A stretch of 64,000 bases of DNA. Origin: Ashinkailepas kermadecensis. Its lineage: Eukaryota > Arthropoda > Thecostraca > Neolepadidae. Position 1 is the stretch's first letter, and each line of letters starts with the position of its first letter. The stretch lies in contig JAOTOM010003191.1 of assembly GCA_034440615.1 (NCBI GenBank), forward strand, positions 62,001 through 126,000, read 5' to 3'. Below the pieces are notes generated by a model. That model searched no databases. It was given only the letters and a program-made list of their open reading frames with translations, and was not told the DNA's origin. Of the stretch, positions 45,784 to 57,762 are shown piece by piece. A program made the position numbers and the translations under genes.

Positions 45784-47778
45784 CAGATAAATGGTGAAAA
45801 AAACGCACCAAGGTGACAACCCAAGACGACAACAAGAGGAATAGTTCAGGCCAGGTCCACGCGGTTGACGACTTACTCAGCCGAGTGCAGGCCTTCAAGG
45901 AGCACGCCAAGAGGCGGCCGGGTAACCCAGGGCAGACGACCTCCTATCTGTGAACCAGTACCAGCATGGCGACAGTAGCCGATCCTGGCAAAAAAACTCG
46001 CTCTTGTATGTGAACATGCTGGCGAACATGATGAAGACAATGTCCACGAAAGTCGGGATCACACGCAATATAGCAAATCGTGGCGCCAGAACGTTCACGG
46101 GGCAGATGCTGACGGCGGCCGGCATCCCTTCCACGGAGAGCATGCAAGTGGCAGCTCACAAGACGCACGGAGTATTTCCAACCATCTGCCATGTCGGAGA
46201 CAACCAGCTCTAGAGAATCAGCCGCATGCTCACTGAAGGAGCTCTGTCACCGACCCACCTCCAAGCCCCACCTACCCCCACACAAGCACAAGCGCACCAC
46301 ACAAACAACGCGGAAATCACATCAATATCTGCCCATCTTTGGGTCTGCTGCGGTGCTCCACAGGCACGTCACGTTAAATGTCAGCCGCTGAGGTCGACAG
46401 GTGATGCGAGCCGACTCGCATGTTGGTACATACCAGTGCTGTGCTTTTCATGACTGATGTCAGACGTGCATTATTCCGTGAGAAACACACGCTGTGGTAT
46501 GCGAGCCACCATGCTCCCACTTCATTCACATCCAGCCGAGGAGATGCCAACTGCATATAAGCACGAAATGCAGATGAATGTCAGGTGCCGCAGCGCTGCG
46601 TTAAGTCGTGAAGGTAATCGTAGAAGCAGTAAGAACTCTGGATCTAGAAAATCCCACCAGCGTCGGCGATATTAATCATTTCTGTATCAACGGCTGCCAG
46701 CTTAATCCAAGTACTACCATTAGTGTTCGTCAATTTCGCTGAAAGGTCAACACGTTGCCAGATTTCCCCATGGCATTAGCATTAGGAGTGTGGGCGGCCC
46801 GGCGCGATCTATTGCTGGATGAGATATATCAGTCAAACAAATATAGGAACTAAAAATGCTTTCCGTGTGACTATCTCCTGATGCATTCTCTGTTTCAATA
46901 AACGTACTCCTAATGACCTGGCACGCCTGCTATGCTTCGTCACGTTTGCTTTCATATGAGATAGCATCACAATGGGAATCTCCCGGAGTAAGGTCATTTT
47001 TAGTATGCTAGAGTTTGCAGTGGTAGTGGTGCATAATTGTATGATATTTGGATGATTGAACACCACCAGTTCCTAAAAAGCTCTTTAAATTCACACGAGT
47101 CTCATCAAATGGGCAGTGTCAGATTGTAGAAAAGCTAGTTGTGGAGACACTTTAATTTCAGAAATGTAGCCTACCCTTTCAATTCATGTCGCGACAGTTT
47201 CCGGCAGATGCTATGCCACGGGTCGGCCAAGCTGCTCCACCGCTTACGTCAGCAAGCCACCGCTGCAGCCGAGGCCAAACAGCCTAGACCCTACCCTCCC
47301 CAATGTCCAGTCAGGTGTCGAGTTTCAGTGGCCAGGGGATGGGTACCAGCACAGCCGTCTGACGGCGTGACCTCTATGCAAGCCGCCGCCTCTGGTCTGA
47401 TGAAATATCTGACGTGAGTGTGAATGCCAGTGAGGTGATGTGATCATCAGTGGGTGATGTATGTCAGTGATTATATTATGGAAACAGTCGGGCAGGTGGG
47501 TGTAAGTACATGAATGTTATGACAGTAGTATGACTGAAGCGAAAGTAATCTGGGCTCAACGTTGGCATAAAACGTCTGAAGTTCTCATTATTTTTTTTCT
47601 GTCAACTGAGGCCACGATATGCGGGTAAAATTGAGCTCGTGATATCAGAAGACCAATGGTTATTTATTCATACCGATAGTTATTCTGCATTTCTCGGTCA
47701 TTTCCAGAGATTTGTGAAAGTCGGCGATTTTAGCCGCTTCCACCAGCCGGCCATGGGTGCTGAATTGCAGCGGGCGGT
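45784..47778. other. Intergenic, no gene recognised
   Basis: Overlapping short frames, none with a known domain. 47430-47485 shares GTCAGTGGGTGATGTA and GTGATTATATTATGG with 39040-39080. Confidence 0.4.
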
Positions 47779-48395
47779 GTGGGGTTGCTGTGGAGGCGGT
47801 GTGGGTCTGCTGTGGAGGCGGTGTGGGGTTGCTGTGGAGGCGGTGTGGGGCTGTTGTGGAGGCGGTGTGGGTCTGCTGTGGAGGCGGTGTGGGGTTGCTG
47901 TGGAGGCGGTGTGGGGCTGCTGTGGAGGCGGTGTGGGGCTGTTGTGGAGGCGGTGTGGGTCTGCTGTGGAGGCGATGTGGGGCTGCTGTGGAGGCGGTGT
48001 GGGTCTGCTGTGGAGGCGGTGTGGGTCTGCTGTGGAGGCGGTGTGGGGTTACTGTGGAGGCGGTGTGGGGTTGCTGTGGAGGCGGTGTAGGGTTGCTGTG
48101 GAGGCGGTGTGGGGTTGCTGTGGAGGCGGTGTGGGGTTGCTGTGGAGGCGGCGTGGGGTTGCTGTGGATGCGGTGTGGGGTTGCTGTGGAGGCGGTGTAG
48201 GGTTGCTGTGGAGACGGTGTCGGGCAGCTGTGGAGGCGGTGTGGGGCTGCTGTGGAGGCGGTGTCGGACTGCTGTGGAGGCGGTGTGGGGCTGCTGTGGA
48301 GGAGGTGTCGGGCTGCTGTGGATGCGGTGTGGGACTGCTGTGGAGGCGGTGTGGGGCTGCTGTGGAAGTGGTGTGGGGCGGCTGTGGATGCGGTG
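47779..48395 (+). repeat. 22 bp minisatellite, about 28 copies
   Basis: Unit GGTTGCTGTGGAGGCGGTGT + GG with T/C variation (GGCTGC, GGTCTGC). Since 22 is not divisible by 3, all frames on both strands stay open for long distances; frames up to about 300 codons here are artefacts. Confidence 0.97.
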
Positions 48396-48949
48396 CGGTG
48401 CCGAGCTGCACTTGTGTAGTTCAGAATCATAATTATAACAATTGATGTTACAAAGCACGTTCCCCATGACGCACTGCATTGTACCAAATCGGCACAAGAA
48501 CCAAGAAGGCTTAAGTCGAGGCGCATGTCCAGTACCTGTGCCGTGAACGTTGCCACCCGGACGAGCACACACCCATGTCGCCCTCACAAGTGTGTAACTT
48601 CAATAGTGGACTAACGCTGACTTGATGCTAAAACCTTAAAACATTAAACCAGAACACTGAAGACGATGGATTGAGAAAAAGAGACAAGCGCAACGATGCG
48701 GAATTTTTGTAAACTAAATTTAAAGGAAACGTCTCGCTTTCTGCATACGCTTCGGAAATGTTACCTCCACTGGGCCGCGGAACGCAGTACCAACGTCCTG
48801 ATCAAAGAGAAGGGCCGATCATTGGTGAGACGTGACATTTGTGAGTAATTTATCATGAATTTTGATGTAGGCTTTCTGAACAGTTGCGTTTTAGCCTTTG
48901 CGCATGTCGCAGTTGAGTGGCTTGCTTAATGAAGTGCAGTGGCAGTCGA
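48396..48949. other. Intergenic, no gene recognised
   Basis: No motif-bearing frame or repeat detected. Confidence 0.4.
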
Positions 48950-49545
48950 GAGCTCGCCTCCCACCGCGTCTGGCTACCACCGGCCTGCTTACAGCTCACC
49001 TCCCACCGCGTCTGGCTACCACCGGCCTGCTTACAGCTCGCCTCCCACCGCGTCTGGCTACCACCGGCCTGCTTACAGCTCGCCTCCCACCGTGTCTGGC
49101 TACCACCGGCCTGCTTACAGCTCGCCTCCCACCGCGTCTGGCTACCACCGGCCTGCTTACAGCTCGCCTCCCATCGTGTCTGGCTACCACCGGCCTGCTT
49201 ACAGCTCGCCTCCCACCGTGTCTGGCTACCACCGGCCTGCTTACAGCTCGCCTCCCACCGTGTCTGGCTACCACCGGCCTGCTTACAGCTCGCCTCCCAC
49301 CGTGTCTGGCTACCACCGGCCTGCTTACAGCTCGCCTCCCACCGTGTCTGGCTACCACCGGCCTGCTTACAGCTCGCCTCCCACCGTGTCTGGCTACCAC
49401 CGGCCTGCTTACAGCTCGCCTCCCACCGTGTCTGGCTACCACCGGCCTGCTTACAGCTCGCCTCCCACCGCGTCTGGCTACCACCGGCCTGCTTTCAGCT
49501 CGCCTCCCACTCTCTGGCTACCACCGGCCTGGTCACAACTCCCCC
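48950..49545 (+). repeat. 42 bp minisatellite, about 14 copies
   Basis: Unit GCTCGCCTCCCACCG.GTCTG + GCTACCACCGGCCTGCTTACA, highly uniform, degrading at the 3' end into CTCTGGCTACCACCGGCCTGG. 42 is 14 codons, so three plus frames and one minus frame are open for 160-330 codons without implying a protein. Confidence 0.97.
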
Positions 49546-49559
49546 CACCCCCTCCACTG

Positions 49560-49630
49560 TCTGGCTACCACCAGTGTTGAACCCGGGACATTGGTATCTA
49601 GAGCTCAGCACCCTAACCACTTGGCCTCTC
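49560..49630 (-). mobile_element. tRNA-like SINE head adjoining the 42 bp array
   Basis: On the minus strand GGCCAAGTGGTTAGGGTGC (box A-like, 49609-49625) is followed about 30 bases on by GGGTTCAACAC (box B-like, 49574-49584). Directly downstream the strand reads TGGTGGTAGCCAGAC, which is the reverse complement of part of the 42 bp unit. The boxes are degenerate, so this is a SINE head or tRNA pseudogene. Confidence 0.5.
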
Positions 49631-49789
49631 CCGCCCCTGTTCCTGCTTACTGCTCACCTTTGTTTATGGTGACACTTCGAGCAATCTATACCTCTAACAC
49701 TTCACACCCATACTACCAACCATACTTATTGTGGAATGCTCCTTCTCCTAACTGTACCCTGACCAGGTGTCATTTCATTTCTTGTTATC

Positions 49790-49793
<4 letters not shown>

Positions 49794-49822
<29 letters not shown>
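49794..49822. repeat. TA microsatellite
   Basis: Short (TA)n run. No gene recognised from 49823 to 50554. Confidence 0.9.
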
Positions 49823-49824
<2 letters not shown>

Positions 49825-50554
49825 CAAAATATATGCACAAAACCTGCATTTGAACAAGCTTTCAATTGCCCTGTACCGTACTGAGGGCAACGCTAGCCCG
49901 TCTCTGGTGGTAGTTTGCAGAACAAAGTGTACGCTACAAGATATTAGACAAGATATAAAGGCGACTGTCCTGTTACCACTCACAAGCAAACAGAATGAAC
50001 AATTTCTGCTAAAACAATGACCTGCTCAACCTGTCCATGCACAATGACTCTATTCCACCCTTTTTGCTCGGCCTCACAGGCTCAGGATTCCACCAGTATG
50101 CTCACTCACAAACATGTGAGGCTGGGTGGACCTGTAGGACACAGCGGCAACGTCGTCGCCAACGGCGGGAGTAGGCTGTGGCTGAAGAACTAGGCACTCC
50201 GTTCAGTCCCCCACGCCAGCTTGAGCTGCTAAGTGAAGATGTTTCTTGACTGTTGCATGGACGTAGCCAGAAATTGTTCAGGAAGGGGGAAAATTTTGGG
50301 ATGGCGACCCGGAATACCCCCACAAATGTTGATGTTCTCGGATATTTGGCAGTTTATTTGAAAAAGGATCGGCTTTTCTCTTGAAACAATGACGTTTTTT
50401 AAATTCTTATTCGGGCCCCATCGTCGGATCCTCTCCTCTTCAGATCGCAATTACACGTGGCACTGTTACAAACCAGAAATGCACGCCGCCTAAGCATGCA
50501 TCGAGCTGAGGGATGTGAAAACTCATTGGAAAAGACGTCGACTCATTATTCGGT

Positions 50555-50835
50555 AAGGGATAAGTGCACGCTTGTAAGGGGCCATGGAGTTTCGTAAGGG
50601 CCCGTACAAGACCGTGAGGATCCGCAGATGCTCGTAGGAGCCGTGCATGCTGGTAAGGGCCCGTAAGCATTCGTAAAGTCGCGTAGACGTTCGAAATGGT
50701 CTGTTGGAGTTTGTAGCGGCCGGTGGACGTTCGTAAGAAGCCGAAGACGTCCGTAAGGACCCTTAACGCTTACATGGGCCAGCGGACGTCCGTATGGCCC
50801 TGATGCGTCTGTGAGCGCTCGTAGACAAAGATAAA
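50555..50835 (-). repeat. Degenerate repeat built on CGTAAGGGCCCGTAG
   Basis: Many imperfect units of about 20 bases such as CGTAAGGGCCCGTA, CGTAGGAGCCGTG and GGACGTTCGTAAG; outlying units lie at 51130-51175. The minus frame (GPLRTLTNVHGPL-like) is a repeat translation. Confidence 0.7.
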
Positions 50836-50988
50836 GACGAATACGTATATTCATGCCATGCGCAATAGACTCGCGGCTATTACAGCCGATTGTTGAGCAT
50901 GAGAACAAAGGTCATCAGTAGATAAGGTCTGTTACAGGCGCACATGAAAACATAGAACAACTGTTCAAGCCAGCGGCACGGAAAGAGT

Positions 50989-51068
50989 CAGCAAGTACGA
51001 TGAGAAGTCAGCAAGAACGATCAGAAGTCAGCAAGTATTATCAGAAGTCAGCAAGTACGATCAGAGCA
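50989..51068 (+). repeat. 20 bp tandem repeat, 4 copies
   Basis: Unit GTCAGCAAGTACGATCAGAA with single substitutions. Confidence 0.9.
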
Positions 51069-51179
51069 GTCAGTCCAGTCCCACACACAAATGCCGCCTA
51101 AGGCGATGACTGAACAAAGAGGAAGTAGACGTTAGTATGGGCCCGTGGAAGTTCGCAAGGGCTCGTAGATGTTCACAGG

Positions 51180-52895
51180 ATTGTTTTAGGTGTTGATCCA
51201 CGCCCTCTGAGGTGAATCCTATCATATCCTTTAAGTCGCGTTGGGCAATCCCAGCAGTACTTACACCAATATGTGTAGAAACAGCTTTGGTGAGGTGAAA
51301 AATACTGCATTGGCAGCGGCTCGGTGAGGCATCTCGAACACGCATACTGCTGCGCTAATAAACGCGTTCCAGCTTGACATTTGACATGTAACTGAACATG
51401 ACGCCACATATAAATCAATACAAAAATCTGGCAGGAAAGGGATGCTGCCATGAAAGCGAATGAAAGCAGCAGATGAGGCGATCTGCTTCGTGAATGATGA
51501 GCGCGAATTCTGCATATTGACTATGGGAAAGCGAGCACATTCGTAGAACAGCCGACGTCGTCCTCTCAGGAAGAACATGTCGTTGTTTTTGAGCCAAGAT
51601 CTGATTGTCTCTCACTGCACTGCTCAGCCTGGATAGGCCATTGGCCATCTAAATGAGCTGATTTCCATTTGAAACAGTTACGGTGACAAAGTAACTGGTT
51701 GTACCTGTACGTAACGTGGACGTAACTGGACAGAACGTGGTCTTGGGTTGCGACGGCGCATTTGTGCACGTAGGAAAACAGGAACGGGTGACGAGAAGTA
51801 GACGGCATGGAGTATCAGATGGTACACAAGTACACAAGCATAGGTGCAGCATAGAAGCATAGAAACATGGAACAGGGTATAGAAGTATGCAGCATGGAAG
51901 ACAGCAACCTGTGTGTGACGATGGAAAAAACGAGAAAGCCGCTCGATCGTGCGACATGAGTCTGGTGAATGTTGCATGTGAAGTAAATAGGAGTGAAGTG
52001 ACGAAGGATGTTGTGTCACGACAAATGCATTCCTAGGAATCTAGGCCCGCTGAACTGAATGAAAGACAATGTCAATCGGAAAGTGGTGTACTCATGTTAA
52101 CGCTGACATACTTGTCAAGCATATCTGATTGAAAGATTGTGTCACATCCTATTTTCGCGGTTTATTTTAACCCCGACAACGAAACGGTTGTTAGTACCGG
52201 CTTTCGCCGCTATGCGGCGCTGAGGTCGCACAGTCGTCAAGCTTCCTCGCTTCACGCTAATCCAGTTTGGCATGAAAATAAAATTGTATTTTGTTTGGGC
52301 GTGCTGAAGACGCCGGCCACCATAATTTCCTACTGACATCGTGTATTGTGATACATGACACACCCCAGTAGACATCTGACCCTGCATGCGCAACAATAGC
52401 GAAGTTGGTCAGAACTGTCGAGGTTGTTAATGATGCAGCCGAGAGGAATCATTCATCACTAAATGTGCTACTATCATTACCGCTGGCCAGGATTAAAGGC
52501 AAACAATTACTCATGTGGTGGATGAGAGCAGGCGAACCTCCTCGGCACTGGGAAGGAAAACTATATTGCGCCAATGACGTTGATATCAATATATGCTAAG
52601 TGTAGTCGGTTTCTGTTTAACGCAAAGGTAGGTAGGGAACTTGCGGAGGAATGTAATTTTGCAATGTACGTGTGAATAGCTATTCACTTCATGGTCTTGC
52701 GGCATGCATAAATAGATACTCACACCTAGGCTCGAGCATGCGAAAACTAAATGCCAAATTTTACACCACCTTCGGCTGTATGTAAAGCCCAAGGGGAGGC
52801 ACGTAAATAATGGCCCTATATTATTATCGTATAATTACACATCTCAAAGGAAGTCTCCAGGCCATTTTCCACATCACAATTATTGGTGTTGCCAA
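51180..52895. other. Intergenic, no gene recognised
   Basis: Short frames without motifs on both strands. Confidence 0.4.
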
Positions 52896-52934
52896 CACGT
52901 GATCCAACCACAAGGCTTGTGGTTGGATCACGTG
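52896..52934. repeat. Near-perfect palindrome, 19 bp arms
   Basis: CACGTGATCCAACCACAAG at 52896-52914 is exactly complementary to 52916-52934, separated by a single G. Both ends carry a CACGTG E-box. A smaller palindrome (GTTCAGTTGCT, one base, AGCAACTGAAC) lies at about 53055-53077. Confidence 0.93.
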
Positions 52935-53342
52935 ATTTCATGCGGCGTACGTTGGATGCTGAATCGTGAAAATTACCAGTGTTGCATTGGCAGAACCAAA
53001 TAATTAGATGCTACCATTAATGAAAAATTAATGTAGTTGGTTGGTTGTGCGAGTTGTTCAGTTGCTTAGCAACTGAACTAGCAAAGAAACAGGGATCATT
53101 AAGTGGACACTTCAAGGCCATCAAGTCTCCACTTAAATATCGGAATTTAATTGGGCTGATCTGGGGTATCGAGGTATGACCCTAAGACCCATTGCTGCTC
53201 GCCATGTTTCGATAATGCGAACTCCATCATCGTCTCACAGTCCCTGAATAAAACACCAATATGAAACGACATTCACACTCTATTTGATGCAGCAACAATC
53301 CAGGCAAACAGGAAAGGTTTGATTGATATTGAGTGCTACCAA

Positions 53343-55049
53343 TAAACATTCAGCGGGCGCCTGAACTCAGCGGCCGTCCGACCGCGTCAGCGCGCAAACT
53401 TCGGTGTGAAGGCGCTCTGGCCGCCTCTGCAGCCAGGCGGCGAAGGCGACCAGTCGTGCCCTTTACAGGGCCTAAGGACCGTCCAGCCGGCCGCCCAGCC
53501 GACACGTCCGGTCGTCGTGTTGCACCTCGAGCCGCAGCGACACCGGTAGCTGCTTGTGCCGCGACGAAGCGCACCAGCGAGATGACGAGGTGGTGCGGCG
53601 GCTGCAGCAGCTGCAATTGTCGGTTGGCATCGCCGGACAACCTCTCGGCCGCCAGATACTTGCTCCAGCAGGTCAGACACATGGAGGTTCGGGCGAGGTT
53701 GAGGCGACAGTCAGACACAGCCAAGTGCAGATCGGTGATAACGTCCAGATGGCGCGACACGGAAGTGCATGTGCAGCATGTGCAGGTTGTCTCGGCGCGG
53801 CCGGCAAGCAAACGCCGCATCAGAGTCTGAGGTGTTGGCGGCGGCGGGGCGGTGGTACAGCCGCCGCCGACCGTCGACTGCCGACAGTCGCTTGACAAGT
53901 CATCGTCGCCACGGTGGGAAGATGTCGGCATCTGGGAAGATCACGATCGCCGACGGAGCATGCATGGAGTGTGCCGCACTGTCCGGCAAGCCGAGCATGA
54001 GGCGGGGCTGCGCCGCCGCTCGACCAGCGGGGACGACACTTGAGGCTGACGGACTGACGACACTTGAGGCTGACGGACTGACGACACATGAGGCTGACGG
54101 ACTGACGACACATGAGGCTGACGGACTGACGACACTTGAGGCTGACGGACTGACGACACATGAGGCTGACGGACTGACGACACATGAGGCTGACGGACTG
54201 ACGACACATGAGGCTGACGGACTGACGACACTTGAGGCTGACGGACTGACGCGTCAGTTCACTGCCATCCCGAGTTGCGACAGGTCGGCTCGGTGGCGGT
54301 TGTGTCCGCTGACGACCGTCTCTCAGAGACTGGGCCGACTGGGACGGCTGTGTACGCTGACGACCGTCCCCCAGAGACTGGGCCGGCTGAGGCGATTGTA
54401 TCTGCTGTCGAACGTCTTGTCAGAGACTGGATCAGCTGAGATAGCGGTGTCAGCTGTCGACAGTCTGTGACAGACTGAACCAGTTGAAACTGTGGTCATT
54501 TTGAGGCTTTCGAGGACGCTTGGAATTGTGGTTGAGAGTCGCCAACAGGAGCGATGGACACTTTCGTGAAGCCGTCCAAAGGATACTTGAATCTGAACAG
54601 TCTTGCTGACGACCTGCCTCGAACCAGGGCGGCAGTCCGGCGGGTGTGGAGGCAGAAGGGGAGAAAGCGAGCCGCTGCGAGAACGTCAGGTACGCGAACA
54701 CCCTCTGTAGCGCCGTCAGGTAGCGCTGGCACATATTTGGCCGTGACGTCATCGCTTCATGGCAGAACTGCTCCGAGTGGAAGAGTGCCTGCAGTACAGC
54801 ATTGATGCAGCACGTGTTGCCGAGGTTGTTGAGACCGCGCCGCGGCGGTGGTGGCGGCGACATGGCGATGCGGCTGACATCAGAGCCGATGTTGAGGTCG
54901 AGGCAGGAGACAGCCGAGGATAGAACCCGGGCCGGGGACAGGGCCCAGGTTAGGACCCGGGCCAAGACCGGAGGGGTGAGACCAAGCAGCCGCCCGCAGC
55001 AGAGTATCCGTGGCGGCTGGAGACCACCGAGGACGGCTCGGTGGATCAT
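53343..55049 (-). pseudogene. USP35/USP38-like deubiquitinase, disrupted fragment
   Basis: Ubiquitin-specific protease (cysteine protease removing ubiquitin). The Cys box GLNNLGNTCCINAVLQALF lies at about 54787-54843, with the catalytic Cys codon at 54810-54812; Tyr/Phe after it is replaced by Cys. It continues as LQRVFAYLTFSQR, then PPWFEAGRQQDCS, a run typical of the USP35/38 branch. A frame change near 54590 separates this from FKYPLDGFTKVSIAP. About 0.6 kb on, LMRRLLAGRAETTCTCCTCTSVSRHLDVITDLHLAVS matches the next USP block, and VSDLLEQ plus KYLAAERLSGDAN then HHLVISLVRF follow with a frame change and missing Cys-x-x-Cys region. No His box is seen. A 24 bp repeat array sits in the linker. 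Frameshifts and missing core residues suggest a pseudogene, though introns or sequence errors could explain part. Confidence 0.68.
54038..54250 (-). repeat. 24 bp minisatellite inside the USP linker, 9 copies
   Basis: Unit GACGACACTTGAGGCTGACG + GACT, with ACATGAGG variants. 24 bases are 8 codons, so the array would read in frame as SVRQPHVS-type repeats on the USP strand. Confidence 0.95.
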
Positions 55050-57314
55050 AGTCGTGTTCTCTGGTTACTGAGGAAATAACCGCCAGGACATCTCCACGGA
55101 CGACCGAAACTGAAATGCGCTGGAGAAGCCATTGTCTCCCGCGGGTCGTCAGTCTGTGCCTCGATCTTGCTGCCGATGTCGCGCGGCAGGGCGATACCAG
55201 TACAGGTGTCTTCCATCCTCAGTTTTCTCTTCAACGAAGTGAAGTACCTGAAACAAAGTAATTATGTTTAGATACATTATTCCACCCACATCCACATTAT
55301 TACGCCTACCCCTTGCGTTTCTAAAAAACAAAGCAACAAAAATACAAAGGCAAGTACACTATGGGTTCAAAATTGAGCTTAAAGGGCTTAAAAGGTTCTT
55401 AAATGATATTGCTTCCATGACAAATTTCGAAATCCAACTGCACTCATTTCGACGTCTCGCACCTAACGAAAAATATATTATTTTAGCAGTGTGTTACCAC
55501 AAGTCAACATACCTTGACTACAAACCAAGTTGGTTAGCACGAACAACAGACAACTAGACTGGCATATACACCACAATCTTCAAACAACTTCCTAATGAAG
55601 ACAATGTTTGTGAATACTCATCGAATGGGGGACCATCGATTATACACATCAGCAAGGGCTGTTCTACTCGCTGTCCATTATGTACCGCATGACAGGCAAA
55701 ACATGGTTGTGTACGCATGATTATCACGGTACAAGTCGCTACGTGGATAAACAGCCTACCCAAAAACATACCAAGGTGCAAGATTGCCAAGCATAGGTAC
55801 ATGTTAAAGCACTGTGCTTCCTGGCCTGTCGAGGAGCTCAGATTTGGAAGGGAGTCGAGTATTCCACAAAGGTAAGCCATGAGCTTCCTGAGCTAACAGG
55901 CGTCCTTGGTCCCTAAGGTAGCCTGTCAGTTATCCTGCTTAGTTATCGCGCCATGAAAACTTAACTGCAAGTGGTTCCTATGAATTAGACCAACTAGATC
56001 CGCTGGAGCAATCTTCTCCAATAAGTACATCGATGTGCTAAGAGTAGTCTGTCTGTCATGTAGCTGGCAGTTAAACAGTGTTAGCCGACGACTAAACTGT
56101 TATGCATGTTATGGTTATGACACACAACGAGAGACCCGATGGTGGATACTGCAGTAGGAGAACCAAACACATTTTCATCCTAGACGTGATATAATAGTGA
56201 TAATAGTGCTGATAATGTGTTTACCAAAAGTCAAGTTGGTGAACATGAGCAGCCAAAAAAACAGACAGCAATTTACACACTTCATACACATCGCAACACT
56301 TGAAGATACACATGGAATAAAGGACTGTCGGTCACACACATACCAGCGAGGACAGGTTTGCTCTTACTCTGATATAATCCACATGTGAACGTATCCACAT
56401 GGCCACGCCAGGACGTATCAGCATAAGGGTGCACGTATGACTATCATGGTGCCAGTCGCTACGGAACGAAACAACCAATTAAAAAAGTATGGAATAAATG
56501 AGAGACTGAACAGCTACACAATCCGGCCTGTTTTCACTGGCCTGTCAGAGAGAGAGAGAGAGAGAGAGATATATATATTGCTCGGGAATAATTTCAGAGC
56601 TAGCTACGTACCTGATCCAAAATAGATCCCTTGGTGTACCAAAAGTTACCCTTCAGTTTTCCCTGGACTCTTGGGCTGCATGGTTCCTAAACATAACAGC
56701 TTAACTGCTAGTAGTTTTGGGGACTTGCGCGAGTTAGGGATTAACGTAGCTGGCCCACCATGCCAGGACCGATTTTCAGTTCTCGCAGCGAAATGGGCAG
56801 CGAAATCGGATCCTCGCCTCGTAGGTGTTTAAACTGACAATGTGCCCCCTTCGGACCAATGGCTCGCACATACCTACACACACACACGCGCGCACACGCA
56901 CATACAGGATGTCTCAAGGTATGTCTGCCGCGGTGATGGAGGACAGGTGGGCCTCAGCCCATCATGAGTGACGGAAAACACTCCGCGCCGTCCACCAAGC
57001 CTCCACCGGCTGGACAGCCCGCAACTCTTCAGCCGACGTAAAGAATCCACACGCCAACAAAAATCAGCCGTAGGCAATCAAATGTCATGGCCAACACGGG
57101 CAGGTGTTGATGTGCCAGTTATCAATCTGGTCGCAGGCACACCACATTCGACCAAGCGCCGTCGGCCTTCCTCGCCAAGGGCATGCATGGTTGGCCGACA
57201 GACCTACAGATAGCACACGTCGCGCTGTCGAAACATTCAGTACGGAGTGCAGATAGAAACACCATCAGGTGACGTAGCCGTTGGTAGACCTCTAGAGAGA
57301 AAGAACCTCGGGGT
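55050..57314. other. Intergenic, no gene recognised
   Basis: Contains a (GA)n run followed by TATA near 56548-56577 and a CA/CG-rich run at 56874-56905. The frame at 55264-55557 (97 codons, basic) has no known motif. Upstream USP exons, if any, were not found here. Confidence 0.4.
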
Positions 57315-57346
57315 ATTTCACGACGCATTCCAATGCGTCGTGAAAT
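57315..57346. repeat. Perfect hairpin, 15 bp arms
   Basis: ATTTCACGACGCATT at 57315-57329 is complementary to 57332-57346 with a 2-base centre CC. Confidence 0.92.
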
Positions 57347-57762
57347 CCCGCCGGTTGTGGGTTTCGAACCAACGATCTTACTGTATGGAAGTTTTGAGCT
57401 TATCAGAGCTTATCAGACATTTTCAGACATATCAGACATAGCAGACCAGTTGGTGCACTTAGGAACGAAACAATATCGGTAATATCCACCTTTCTCCTCC
57501 ATTCTACAGCCGGAACACAACAACCCGCCGCAAAATACACTAAAATGCTAATGCCGGCCGGCGGCGACGAGTCCAGTACCAAACTGTGACGTCATCAAGC
57601 CACGGGCAATCAGGATCGAGGAAATACATATGAGCAAAATACGGAAACTTTGCTCATTCCAATGCAGAAAAAATGATCCCATGTGTTCCAGAATGTCCTA
57701 ATTGACCAAAAATTGTCCACACAAAAAAAAATTGCCCACCTGCAACTAGTCCATTGGCGGGG

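Noticed and set aside
47639..48587. Open frames up to 302 codons on both strands
   Set aside because: 22 bp satellite lacking stops in most frames; no start context or domain.
48898..49884. 328-codon plus frame and its minus counterpart
   Set aside because: 42 bp satellite translation; flanking residues show no domain.
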